64,000 nt of DNA from Aphrocallistes beatrix (taxonomy: Eukaryota; Porifera; Hexactinellida; Sceptrulophora; Aphrocallistidae), in contig OY725491.1 of the NCBI GenBank assembly GCA_963281255.1, forward strand, positions 372,001 through 436,000. The letters are read 5' to 3'. Positions within the stretch are counted from its first letter, which is position 1. Every line of letters starts with the position of its first letter. Positions 49,698 to 60,293 of this stretch are shown here, one piece after another. The notes under the pieces were generated by a model. It had not been told where the DNA came from and did no database searches. It saw only the letters and a list, made by a program, of their open reading frames with translations. Made by a program: the position numbers and the translations under genes.

Positions 49698-50972
49698 ATG
49701 GCAACAGCAGATCCAGGATCTGGTCCTGCTAGTTTATTCGGAGTGAGCAACAAACTCCAGAGTAAAGTGAACTCGTTTAGAGAAATGATTGAACGGAAGA
49801 AGTTGGAAGTAAGAAGAGTCAGTAAAGAAATGAGAAGTCTTATCGAAACGAAAGAAGAAGCAATTATCCGAGAATTGAATGCTATTTGGGAAGAATTGAA
49901 CGCTAAAATGGAAAGAAAGAAAATTGAAACTCAAAAAGAAATTGAAGAAATTGAAACTCTTAGAAAGGAAATGGAGAGAAAAATTCATAAACTTAGGCCT
50001 AATTCAATTCAATTCACTCAAATATCCCAAGAAATCGATTCTATAAAAAGCGAAATAGATATTGATATTCCTAATGTGAAGTTAACGTGGAGAATAGATG
50101 AATTGAAAGATTGTATAAATAGAATGTGTCGTTGTGATCAACAGATTCTAGTTTATAATGAAGATACTCGGTTTCAACTGAAATGGAGTAAGTGCGAGAA
50201 AGGAAGTGGAGACAATCAACTCAATATTCCATATGGTATAGCGACTAATCCTATGAATGAGAATATTTATGTAGCTGACCAATTGAATCACAGAGTTCAG
50301 ATTTTCTCTAGAGAAGGAGAATGGATCAGATCTGTGAAAGATGAAGAAATGAAATTTCCACTAAATATTCTATTTCACAACCAATCAATTTACGTGCAAT
50401 GTAGTGAAGCAGTTCTGAAATTGAATGAATTCACTGAGAAGAAAGAAAAGTCTAAATCTTATAGTTTTAGTCTCAGAGGTATCTGTACAGATAATATTCA
50501 TATTTATGTCGGTCAAAGGAAGGGAATGAATCTAATAGTGTTAACTCTAGATTTGATTGAAGAAAACAAAATATCTCTCAAGACTGAATTCTGTCAACAA
50601 AATACTCAAATCAGAGATATATCTCTATCTCAAGAATTGTTTTACATTTTGCTATCTGAAACAGAATTTCCAATTCAAGTATTTTCTAGAGAAGGCATTC
50701 TGACAAGATGTGTTGTTAAGAAAGATAGCATTAACTCTGCTTTTTGTTTCTGTCTAGATCAGCAACACAACATCTTAGTAACAGACAATGGAAATTCTAA
50801 AGTGAAGATATTTTCCAAAGACGGGAATCTACTCACTCAGTTCGGTGAGAAAGGATTTAGGAAAGGACAGTTCACTGATATTCATGGGATATACGTTGAT
50901 GAGTTTGGTTCTATTGTCACTGTTGATCGAAAAGACACTAACCGACTTCAGTCTTTCACCATCAGTAGCTAA
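49698..50972 (+). CDS. N13: coiled-coil/NHL propeller protein, 424 aa
   Basis: Intact copy: type A upstream block, common coil cassette (KEIEEIETLRKEMERKIHKL), standard C-terminus (LQSFTISS). Variable-site residues are EKGSG and NI (blade 1 entry, then PYGI with Tyr for Trp), L, FPL, SEA with V (AVLK), S, S and R (SFSLRG), QRK (blade 3), SAF and N with N (VTDNGNSK), FR and TDIH. It has SKDGNLLTQF where others have SNEGKLLTQF, and GIYVDEFGSIVTVDRKDTNR. Like N6 it replaces the otherwise fixed Trp at the blade 1 entry. Confidence 0.87.
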   Translation: MATADPGSGPASLFGVSNKLQSKVNSFREMIERKKLEVRRVSKEMRSLIETKEEAIIRELNAIWEELNAKMERKKIETQKEIEEIETLRKEMERKIHKLRPNSIQFTQISQEIDSIKSEIDIDIPNVKLTWRIDELKDCINRMCRCDQQILVYNEDTRFQLKWSKCEKGSGDNQLNIPYGIATNPMNENIYVADQLNHRVQIFSREGEWIRSVKDEEMKFPLNILFHNQSIYVQCSEAVLKLNEFTEKKEKSKSYSFSLRGICTDNIHIYVGQRKGMNLIVLTLDLIEENKISLKTEFCQQNTQIRDISLSQELFYILLSETEFPIQVFSREGILTRCVVKKDSINSAFCFCLDQQHNILVTDNGNSKVKIFSKDGNLLTQFGEKGFRKGQFTDIHGIYVDEFGSIVTVDRKDTNRLQSFTISS

Positions 50973-51309
50973 TTCGCTTTTTGTTTTATTACTTAATATT
51001 TTTCGTCAAACTAAAGCCCACTAATCTTCATAGCTTTTGACATAATTATCTTACTCTTATTATGTGTTCATGATTAGTCAGTATTTTATATTTTTAGATT
51101 TCGATGTATTATTGTTGTAATAGTACAAAGCTTATATTAGAACTAAACATTTTTGTTCATTTCTACCATTTTGTCTTGATAATTCTGACTCTGTTAACTC
51201 TTATTATATTCTAATAGTTTATTAAAATCCTACGTTTTGATTTCATTGAAACTTTATAAATCATATTCTCTTTAATCATTTGAATATTAATTCTGTTTTA
51301 TAAGCAGTG
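50973..51309. other. 3' flank of N13
   Basis: Standard family 3' flank in diverged form (ACTAAAGCCCACTAATCTTC, TTATATTAGAACTAAACATT). No gene. Confidence 0.5.
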
Positions 51310-52770
51310 TTAAGAGATTCAGATTATGGGTATTACGACTGTCAAACCTTCTCCATTGCTTCGGGATCCTCCCGACTTCGTTTCTCAATCCCGAATCCCG
51401 CCGGGAGCTATATAAATTGACCTATTTTTCCATATTTAACAGATATTCTACATTGTTAATTCATTATTTCTCTCAACTTTGATCACGGTACCGAAGGTAG
51501 GGAGCTTTTACGCAAAGTCAAGAGCCTTCTAATCGAAAAAGCTTTCAAATGTGATCATGAATTTCGGGATTTAGGGAGAATTTCTTTAATAGACAAAGGA
51601 ATAGACATTCGGGATGAGAACAATAAAAGAGGAGATGGAGTTGTCAACCAGGGTGAGGATGATCCGTGGGACACAGAATCTGCTAAGACAAATCCGCGCG
51701 TACCGGGTTCGGCCAAACCCCGATGTTTTGGCACGACGAATGAAGAGGTCTGAGACTGTGAAGAGGATCCTAGACCTAGAGATATGATGTAATGAAGTAT
51801 CCCAATATTCCCTAGCTCCGCCCAGGACCAGAAGCTATGGGGAGAGACTAGGATGGAGAGCAGATATCCACAACGTTGTTCCATCTGTAATTCCGATAAT
51901 CACCTTATGGCGCGCTGTACGGAAATAAGTTGCCCGCGGTGTGGAAATAAAGGACAAGATCTGCGGAAATGTAGTTCTAAACAAATGTATTGTCTGCACA
52001 GAGAAGATCGCGATCTGATTGAATACCCAGAAACCTCTGTGGTGATTCCAGTTCAATTCAATGGTAACCCGATCAGTGTAATGCTTGACACTGGAGCTCA
52101 ACCCTCAGTATTCGACCGAACTAAGCTCGAAAGGATGAACCAAGGATACTCTGAGAGACAAGGTGAAGTTTATGGGAACGAAAAATTTTGAAGAATCAGA
52201 CACTAGACCATTCTGAAAGACAAACGATGTACGAACTGCTAGCGAATCATAGAGAAGTCTTTGCGGTGAACCCTGAAAGGCCGAACGAAGTAAAGACCAC
52301 AAATCACCATATCACACTCCTAGATGAATGCCACGTAAAACACCGTCCGTTACGAATGTCACCTGACACAGAACGTGAGGTAGCCCGAAAAATAGACAAA
52401 TGTCAAGAAATGGGATTATAAGACCTTTTAACTCTCCGTGGGGAGCAGAATAATCTTAGTGCGAAAAAGACGGAACCCAAGATTTTCTGTCGATTACCGA
52501 AGTCTAAATAGTGCGACTAAAAAGATGCATACCAGATATGAAGACGCAAGGACATTTTCTACAGCATTGCAGGTAGCCAGATATCCTCTACGCTTGATTG
52601 CGCTTCTGCATACTGGAATATCCCCGTCCAGGAAAAAGACAAGGAATATACAGCCTTCTTCTCTGCCAGGGGACAGTTTGAATTTAATTGAATGCCATTT
52701 GGGCTTTGTAATTCTCAGGCAGCCTACCAGCGCGCATTTGACGAGGCATTAATCCTTTCTAGTGGATAGA
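51310..52770 (+). mobile_element. Decayed Ty3/gypsy element with internal deletions
   Basis: Leader or LTR-like segment 51310-51480 (AGAGATTCAGATTATGGG, GGGAGCTATATAAATTG, like 4545-4700). Then come remnants of Gag, zinc knuckles (CSICNSDNHLMARC and CPRCGNKGQDLRKC near 51881-51975), protease start (MLDTGAQPSVFD near 52081), a deletion joining protease directly to the RT lead-in (FAVNPERPNEVKT near 52258), and the RT core with shifted frames. Same family as 46995-48930 but with most of the protease removed. Confidence 0.75.
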
Positions 52771-53279
52771 GGCTACTGCAAAGGGTTTCTCAAACTACAA
52801 AATATGTTGTTAGTTACAGTAATTTTAAAAAGTTCGCTGGAAGCTTCGCCCCAACCCCCCGAATAAACCTCGCTCCGCTCGCTCAAGACTCCCCAATCCG
52901 AAATCTTAGCTACGCACCTTTATAATTCGCTTTATTTGTCTACTAAACTTTATAGTCAAAGTTTCAACATTTGCTTCGCTTCGAATTAAATTCCTTCCTA
53001 ATCTACTCAACTGAGATATCCCACACTTTTTGAAGGCTTCCTAGATCCCCTGAATCCTGTTTAAGAATGTCAACAATTTTAAAGTGATATTTTCAAATTT
53101 TTCAAGATTTTTATTGGTGTACTCGTAAATAGGCGATTTTTATCATAAATTGCCATAAAAATAGAATAGAGGTTTATAATGATCGTTCACTTCCACAGAT
53201 ATTAACTCTCAATAATTTCACTATAACAATCTCCCCGTGAAAGATTCGGTTTATTAGTATTGCTCATAAACGTAATATA
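52771..53279. other. Intergenic, no gene seen
   Basis: Partly related to 43130-43450 (CTACTCAACTGAGATATCCCAC, TAATGATCGTTCAC). A short stretch 52840-52885 (TCGCTCCGCTCGCTCAAGAC) is GC-richer and unassigned. Confidence 0.35.
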
Positions 53280-53804
53280 TTATATTCGTGACGAAGTTAG
53301 TTTGTTTCAGAATCGGTTCAAAGACACGTGAGCGGCGAATGGGTTGATGCTAAAATTTTGGAAGGAATTTGTCCTCACATATCAGAACCAGAAGACACAA
53401 TTCGTGCTTGAAGTAAGGTCATTGAGATACAAATCGACAGAAATGATGTGCTACTAGAAATGCATAAAATTGATTGCAACTATCGATATACCAAGACACA
53501 AGAATGTCCAATTTAAAATTAGAACAATATCCATCATCCAGTAAACTGATTTGTTACAGTTAATTCAGACTATTGAGTTTTAGACATTGTATTCAATTGT
53601 ATGTAGCATAATGTACATTCCAATTCTTCATGTTTGATTCCACTGTTCAATTTATGAATAATTAATCAATTGCTGATGAGAGAATATTCACAAAAGATAC
53701 GCATACTATTTACTGTTAAGTTATTCCGATTGAACTCTTTCATTCTCATAATTATTAGTGATATTTGCGTGCTCAGTCTTAATTGAAATAATAGCGAATC
53801 TATA
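53280..53804 (+). promoter_or_regulatory. R2 and type B upstream block of N14
   Basis: R2 from TTCGTGACGAAGTTAG; proximal type B block from about 53631 (TTTGATTCCACTGTTC, CATAATTATTAGTGATATTT) to the common last 35 nt. The gene behind it is frameshifted. Confidence 0.5.
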
Positions 53805-55078
53805 ATGGCAACAGCAGATCCAGGATCTGGTCCTGCAAGTTTTTTCGGAGTGAGTAACAAACTCCAGAGTAAAGTGAGCTCGTTTAGAGAAATGATTGAA
53901 CGGAAGAAGTTGGAAGTGAGAAGAGTCAGCAAAGAAATGAGAAGTCTTATCGAAAAGAAAGAAGAAGCAATTATCCGAGAACTAAATGCCATTTGGGAAG
54001 AATTGAATACTAAATTGGAAAGAAAAAAGATTGAAACGCAAAATGAAATTGAAGAATTGAGACTCTTAGAAAGGAGATGGAGAGAAAAATTCATAAACTT
54101 ATGCCTACTTCAATTCAATTGACTCAAATATCAGAAGTAATCGATTCTGTAAAAAGAGAAATGGATATTGATATTCCTAATGTGAAGTTAACGTGGAGAG
54201 TAGATGAATTGAAAGATTGTATAAATAGAATGTGTCGTTGTGATCAACAGATTCTAGTTTATAATGAAGATACTCAGTATCAACTGGAATGGAGTAAATG
54301 TGAGTATGGAAGAGGAGGAAATCAACTCTGTAGTCCAAGGGGTATAGCGACTAATCCTATGAATGAAAATATTTATGTAGCTGACCAATTGAATCACAGA
54401 GTTCAGATTTTCTCTAGAGAAGGAGAATGGATCAGATCTGTGAAAGATGAAGAAATGAAATATCCACAAAATATTCTATTTCACAACCATTCAATTTACG
54501 TACAATGTAATACAGCTATTCTGAAATTAAATGAATCCACTGAGAAGAAAGAGAAGTCTAAATCTCATGATTTTGATCTCAGAGGTATCTGTACAGATAA
54601 TATTCATATTTATGTCGGTCAACGATATGGAATGAATCTAATAGTGTTGACTCTAGATTTGATTGAAGAAAACAGAATATCTCTCAAGACTGAATTCTGT
54701 AAACAAAATACTGAAATCAGAGATATATCTCTATCTCAAGAACTGTTTTACGTTTTGCTGTCTGAAACAAAATTTCCAATTCAAGTATTTTCTAGAGAAG
54801 GCATTCTGACAAGATGTGTTGTTAAGAAAGATAGCATTAACTGTGCTTATTGTTTCTGTCTAGATCAGCAACAAAACATCTTAGTAGCAGACTTTGGAGA
54901 ATCTAAAGTGAAGATATTTTCTAATGAAGGGAAGCTACTCACTCATTTCGGTGAAGAAGGATTTTGTCCAGGACAGTTGATAAACGTCCATGGAATCTCA
55001 TTAGATGATTTAGGAACTATACTTACTATAGATTGGAAATTCTCATCTCACATTCTTCAAGCTTTTTCACGTATTTAG
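53805..55078 (+). pseudogene. N14: coiled-coil/NHL family member with a one-base frameshift
   Basis: Homology covers the full family, but the total is 1274 nt, one short of 1275. One A is missing at about 54055-54058 (GAAGAATTGAGACTC where others read GAAGAAATTGAGACTC). The first frame ends at 54120-54122 after 105 codons; the rest, from the coil to the stop at 55076-55078, is open in the next frame. It has a type B upstream block, the common coil and the alternative C-terminus with N7 and N15 (GQLINVHGISLDDLGTILTI, LQAFSRI). Variable-site residues are EYGRG and CS (then PRGI), L, NTA, DFDLRG, QRY, NCAY, F and FC. It may be a young pseudogene or a sequencing error. Confidence 0.75.
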
Positions 55079-55956
55079 TTATATTTTTAACACTCCCATT
55101 TTATTTTATTTTATATAATTATTTGTTTTATATTTTTATTATTATTATTGATATTTCCTGCAAGTATTTATTATTCCAACTTGCTTGTATTTTATGAATA
55201 GCTTTTTCAAAAATTATTATCATCTTTTCGCCATATTTCCGATCCATTATCGATAACTATCCTAGAACTGCAGATAATTCCTTTTGAATTCCGGAAGGTC
55301 TATTGTATTCTTTATAATTCCATAGAAAGTGGACTATGCAGATCTTCGCAGATGCGTAGTAATAGTTTGGTGACGGGTGACCACTTTTTTCTGACTGATT
55401 GATTGCCACATTAAACATTTCCCTGTCTGTTCCCCTTCTTTAAAATAGTCCACTATGCCACATATGTTGTTTCACTCTGAAAGATGTCTTTGGAAATGAT
55501 TCACTGGAATGATTTCTGATTTTGAGGATATTTATTTCCATGTTCTTAATATAAGAATCCATAGTCCTTTAAGTTATTTAGTTTGGACAGGAATCAGTGA
55601 CTACTCAAGCTGTATTTACTTGATTTGTGAGTCGAATCAAGAAAGTATCTAGGATATTGAGCCACCCTTTTAAGCCAATTATTTCTAGTTCGATCGTGTT
55701 TTGGGACTAACAATTTAGTGACTCTTATCTTCATATCGTCGAAGTGATTTTTTATCATTGGTTCATTTCATTGTCTCTGGCTAAAAGACGATGGACAAGA
55801 AACCGAGTATTTTGTAGTGGAGTACTACCACTAATGAAACAATGTCACAGCATTGCTCGACGAAATCATAATTTGGTGGTGACTACCTTAACCCCATTTA
55901 ACTTTTTCGGTGCTTAATAGACACCAAATCCTGAATGTGCTTATTAATAGACCAGT

Positions 55957-56041
55957 ACAGTAGAACTCGGATATGACGTACCCTTCGGGAAGGAATTATT
56001 AGTACGTGCTATCCTTAAGTACGTACTAACCGAGTTTGTAC
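55957..56041. mobile_element. Short palindromic MITE-like insert
   Basis: CAGTAGAACTCGG at left and CCGAGTTTGTACT at right are imperfect inverted repeats. The copy in segment A is at about 23660-23752. In segment C the same position reads ACCAGTACGTACGTACTTGA, which is either the pre-insertion state or an excision scar. Confidence 0.45.
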
Positions 56042-56292
56042 TACATTGAAATCTATTTTATAAATGGATTTTCATTCAGAGAAATGAGTACGTACTAAAC
56101 CGAAGAATGTATTATCTAATAGTTAGTTACCATGCTCATGAATTTGATGGTTTATTGTTACATTTTATTAATTGCCACCAAAACTTTTGTCGAGCTACAA
56201 AACAAAAAAACTGATTTCAACTGTATCTCTACCGTAGAGAATATTCTGTCCTATTTATAGTCTCCCTGTTAAGCCTATTGTGAGTAGAGAGA

Positions 56293-56391
56293 ATGTCAGG
56301 AGGTCTTCCTAAGCGCATACTGAGAGACAGAGAAGCTCCTCTCTGAACCTGTACCAGGGATAGAGGCTAGGCCTGACGAACAGAATGCCAG
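56293..56391 (+). pseudogene. UBE2N exon 1 copy, frameshifted (copy B)
   Basis: Starts [11 protein letters not shown], then a 2-nt loss (CTGAGAGACAG in place of CTGAGAGAGACAG) shifts the frame. It keeps the upstream TATTTATA and a GT donor (AG|GTACTG) but has no following exons. Confidence 0.8.
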
Positions 56392-56430
56392 GTACTGCTG
56401 ACTCATTTCTTTACGGCCTAGAATTATATT

Positions 56431-57396
56431 CAAATCGTTTATATTGAATCAAGCTATTATCTATTATTTAACTCATCCTAATAAATCTCAAATGGTTAGA
56501 ACGGGCCTTTCTCAAAGCTCCTCGCCCAGGTTTTATCCATTTATTTCCGGTTTGAACGAGGTTGTGTTCACTCATGTCTTAAAACAGATAAATCCAACTC
56601 TGTTACTGTATAACTGGTTGAGCATTAATTAAGCTTGATTGCTATCAAATAGAACGAAACAATCTCATTTAGCTAATTATACAGGATATATCTCTATCGA
56701 ACATGGATATTCCTTTCTAACAAATCCCTCTTAGGACAACATGGCGCTGTCATGAGTCTCCAATTTATCTTGGTGTAATCAATATTAAACTTGATCAATG
56801 AGGCATTCCATTTCATTCACATACTTAGTGTTTTGGCGCCTTTCTAGGTGTCTGGACAGTGGACACTCATTCCCTTTCATTTATCTAATTGTACAATTTA
56901 TAACCTTACCGATATAGACATTACTTTCTGACTAATTCCTCCTAGGACTCACTGCCCATAAAGTTGGCCATTAAACTTGCGCCCAATTTCCTCTTGATCT
57001 AATTAATATTAAATTTGAACAATGAGGCATTCCACCTCATCTACATACAGTGTTGAATCTTCCTCAGTAGATACCACACACGCACACCATGATGAAATGC
57101 TGCGTAAGGTGTCAACAGGATTATTGGTTGTCATAGAAACATATGGATAGCACCACCGGTACGGGTGGTGCTTTTTAATCTGAATCACTTTTCAAATGTG
57201 GCCCCGAATGATTCAGTTAAACCTGACCACTTTTCAAACCATAGCGCTGGTGGTGAATATCAAATAATAAGTGTAATATTCAAAAAGCTAGCGACTATCT
57301 ATCACTGTCTTACTGACAATCTTAAGTTAATCCACTGAGCTATTAATAGCTAATCAGCTAATTCTAAATATAGATCTATAGCAGAGTTCTAGCATA
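56431..57396. other. Intergenic: R1 twice, R3, then distal type A region
   Basis: R1 landmarks appear at about 56700-56830 and again at about 56880-57120 (GAGGCATTCCA(T/C)(C/T)TCAT), R3 at about 57150-57255 (AACCTGACCACTTTTCAAAC), then GAGCTATTAATAGCTAATC. Paralogous to 29080-29690. No gene. Confidence 0.5.
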
Positions 57397-57576
57397 CATC
57401 CACTGTAGTATCAATGTGAAACTAAGAATGAGGTTGAAGTGTAGTCACTAGGATATAGAATTTCTTTGTGGTGTATTACGATGAAATATAAATGTGAGTA
57501 AACTGTATTCTTTTCTTATTGAATAAATTGTAATTGTTTGTACTCTGTTCTTAATTGAAATAATAGCGAATCTATA
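57397..57576 (+). promoter_or_regulatory. Type A upstream block of N15
   Basis: Conserved 180-nt block, TATAAA at 57487-57492. Confidence 0.6.
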
Positions 57577-58848
57577 ATGGCAACAGCAGATCCAGGATCT
57601 GGTCCTGCTAGTTTATTCGGAGTGAGTAACAAACTCCAGAGTAAAGTGAACTCGTTTAGAGAAATGATTGAACGGAAGAAGTTGGAAGTAAGAAGAGTCA
57701 GCAAAGAAATGAGAAGTCTTATCGAAACGAAAGAAGAAGAAATTATCCGAGAATTGAATGCTATTTGGGAAGAAGTGAATGCTAAAATGAAAAAAAAGAA
57801 GATTGAAACGCAAAAGGAAATTGAAGAAATTGAGACCCTTAGAAAGGAGATGGAGAGAAAAATTCATAAACTTATGCCTACTTCAATTCAATTGACTCAA
57901 ATATCAGAAGTAATCGATTCAGTGAAAAGCGAAATGGATATTGATATTCCTAATGTGAAGTTAACGTGGAGAGTGGATGAATTGAAAGATTGTATAGATA
58001 GAATGTGTCGTTGTGATCAACAGATTCTAGTTTATAATGAAGATACTCAGTATCAACTGAAATGGAGTAAGTGCGAGTGGGGAACGGGAGACAATCAACT
58101 CTATAGTCCATGGGGTATTGCGACTAATCCTATGAATGAGAATATTTATGTAGCTGACCAAGGGAATCACAGAGTTCAGATTTTCTCTAGAGAAGGAGAA
58201 TGGATCAGATCTGTGAAAGATGAAGAAATGAAATATCCACTAAATATTCTATTTCACAACCAATCAATTTACGTACAATGTAGAACAGCAATTCTGAAAT
58301 TGAATGAATTCACTGCAAAGAAAGAGAAGTCTAAATCTTATGGTTTTGATCTCAGAGGTATCTGTACAGATAATATTCATATTTATGTCGGTCAATGGAA
58401 GGGAATGAATCTAATAGTGTTAACTCTAGATTTGATTGAAGAAAACAGAATATCTCTCAAGACTGAATTCTGCAATCAAAATACTGAAATCAGAGATATA
58501 TCTCTATCTCAAGAATTGTTTTACATTTTGCTATCTGGAACAGAATTTCCAATTCAAGTATTTTCTAGAGAAGGCATTCTGACAAGATGTGTTGTTAAGA
58601 AAGATAGCATTAACTATGCTCTTTGTTTCTGTCTAGATCAGCAACACAACATCTTAATAGCAGACAATGGAGACTCTAAAGTGAAGATATTTTCCAATGA
58701 AGGGAAGCTACTCACTCAGTTCGGTGAGAAAGGAATTAAGGCAGGACAATTTATGAAAGTCAATGGAATCTCATTGGATGATTTAGGAACTATTTTTATT
58801 GTAGATTGGAAGATGTCTCCCGTCCTTCAAGCATTTTCACGTATCTAG
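57577..58848 (+). CDS. N15: coiled-coil/NHL propeller protein, 423 aa, alternative C-terminus
   Basis: Intact last copy of the array, next to UBE2N. Type A upstream block, common coil cassette (KEIEEIETLRKEMERKIHKL, with MKKKK before it), and the alternative C-terminus of N7 and N14 (AGQFMKVNGISLDDLGTIFI, LQAFSRI). Variable-site residues are EWGTG and YS, G (VADQGNHR), L, RTA, D and R (GFDLRG), QWKG, NYAL and N in blade 5, IK and MKVN. Since its 3' flank runs uninterrupted into the functional UBE2N gene, its arrangement is probably the source of the duplications behind N7 and N14. No RING or B-box is present. Confidence 0.88.
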   Translation: MATADPGSGPASLFGVSNKLQSKVNSFREMIERKKLEVRRVSKEMRSLIETKEEEIIRELNAIWEEVNAKMKKKKIETQKEIEEIETLRKEMERKIHKLMPTSIQLTQISEVIDSVKSEMDIDIPNVKLTWRVDELKDCIDRMCRCDQQILVYNEDTQYQLKWSKCEWGTGDNQLYSPWGIATNPMNENIYVADQGNHRVQIFSREGEWIRSVKDEEMKYPLNILFHNQSIYVQCRTAILKLNEFTAKKEKSKSYGFDLRGICTDNIHIYVGQWKGMNLIVLTLDLIEENRISLKTEFCNQNTEIRDISLSQELFYILLSGTEFPIQVFSREGILTRCVVKKDSINYALCFCLDQQHNILIADNGDSKVKIFSNEGKLLTQFGEKGIKAGQFMKVNGISLDDLGTIFIVDWKMSPVLQAFSRI

Positions 58849-59663
58849 TTATATTTTTAGAACACTCCCATTTCTATTTTTTACATCATTATTTGTTTTC
58901 TATTTTATTATTATTTTTGAGATTTCCCACGGGTATTTCTCGGTTCAATTTAGTTACATTTTATACTAGAATTTTCAAAAATTATTATTATCATTTCGCC
59001 CTATTTACGATCCAATATCGATAATAATCCTTAAACTCAGGATGATACCTTTTGAATTCTGAAAAGTCGATTAACTTCTTTCTAATTCCATAGAAAGTGG
59101 ACTATGCAGATCTTCGCACATACGTAGTAATAGTTTGGTGACTTGACTTTTTTTCTGACCGATTGAGTGCCACTTTAAACATTTCCCTGTCTGCTAACTG
59201 TCTTCAAAATAGTCCCACTATACCACATATGTTGTTTCACTCTGAAAGATAGTTCATTGGAAGCGATCCACTGAAATTATTTCTGATTTTGAGAGTACTT
59301 CTTTCCATGTTCTTATTTTAAAAAATTCATAGTCCTTTAAAGTTATTTAGTATTGACAGGAATCAGTGACTATTCAAGTTGTATTTACTTCTCGATTTGT
59401 GAGTGGAATCAAGGAAGTATCAAGGAGCTTGAGCCACTCTTTTAAGCCAATTATTTCTTGTTCGATCGTGTTTTGGGACTAACAATTTAGTGACTCTTAT
59501 CTTCATATTGTCGATGTGATTTTTTGTCAGGTTTATTTCATAGTCTCGGACAAAAATAACAACGGACAAGAAACCGAGTATTTTGTAATGGAGTACTACC
59601 ACTAATAAAACAATGTCACAGCATTGTTCGATGAAATCATAATTTGGTGGTGACTATCTTAAC

Positions 59664-59818
59664 AAGGCCGGCGCCACTGGGGTGTCTTAGGTGTCCAGAC
59701 GCCCACTGCCTCCCATCTTATCTAACTGTACAGTATATATCCCTCCATAAATGGGCACCCAATTTCAGAGAAATCTCTCTTAGGATACCCATTGCCAATA
59801 AAACATGTTCCAGCCATG
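59664..59818. mobile_element. R1-type insertion with CTTAAC direct repeats
   Basis: CTTAAC flanks both sides (59658-59663 and 59819-59824). Copies A and B read CTACCTTAACCCCATTTAAC with no insert. The insert starts AAGGCCGGCGCCACTGGGGT and carries R1 landmarks, showing that at least part of R1 is mobile. Element class unclear. Confidence 0.65.
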
Positions 59819-59962
59819 CTTAACCATTTTACTTTTTCAGTGGGTAATAGACACGAAATTCTGAATGTACTTATAAATAGACCAGTACGTACGTACTTGA
59901 TAAATTTGGTGGCTTAGTTAGCCACCATGCTCAGGAATTTGGTGGTTTATTGTTACATTTTA

Positions 59963-60293
59963 ACGAATGAGAAGTTGGCAGCGAATTCAATTTCAAAAAC
60001 CATGTTCACATCAATCACATATTTAACTCACTCCCTTTTAGTTAGAGATCTAAACTTTATATCATTTGAAAGTACAGGGTTGGTGGATGTTAGACATGGC
60101 CGAATTATTTTCAATGGCTTAATGCTAAGTCATCATCCATATTTTGACAAATCTGTCATAAAATAATCCACCAACCCTGTACTTTCAAATGATATAAAGT
60201 TTATACCTCTAGCTAAATGGGAAGTGGGTTAAATATGTGATTGAAATGAACATGGTTTTTGGAATTGAATTCGCTACCAACTTCTTACTCATT
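59963..60293. mobile_element. Foldback/MITE with 8-bp target duplication, hAT-like
   Basis: Long imperfect inverted arms: GAAGTTGGCAGCGAATTCAA and later CAGGGTTGGTGGA at left against TCCACCAACCCTG and GAATTCGCTACCAACTTCTT at right. ACATTTTA occurs on both sides (59955-59962, 60294-60301). Copies A (about 23773) and B (about 56158) read TGTTACATTTTATTAATTGCC, an empty site. An 8-bp duplication is typical of hAT elements. There is no credible coding frame. Confidence 0.8.

Larger units (their letters stand above)
55079..56430. repeat. Segmental duplication copy B (3' of N14)
   Basis: Closely matches 22866-24080 and 58849-60560 and ends in a broken UBE2N exon 1 copy. At about 55957-56041 a short palindromic insert (CAGTAGAACTCGGATATGAC to AACCGAGTTTGTACT) is shared with copy A but absent from copy C. 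Confidence 0.8.

Noticed and set aside
2238-58848. Targeted diversification by a diversity-generating retroelement
   Set aside because: Differences are not biased to adenine positions, and no template repeat or dedicated reverse transcriptase is seen; the RTs here are ordinary Ty3/gypsy.
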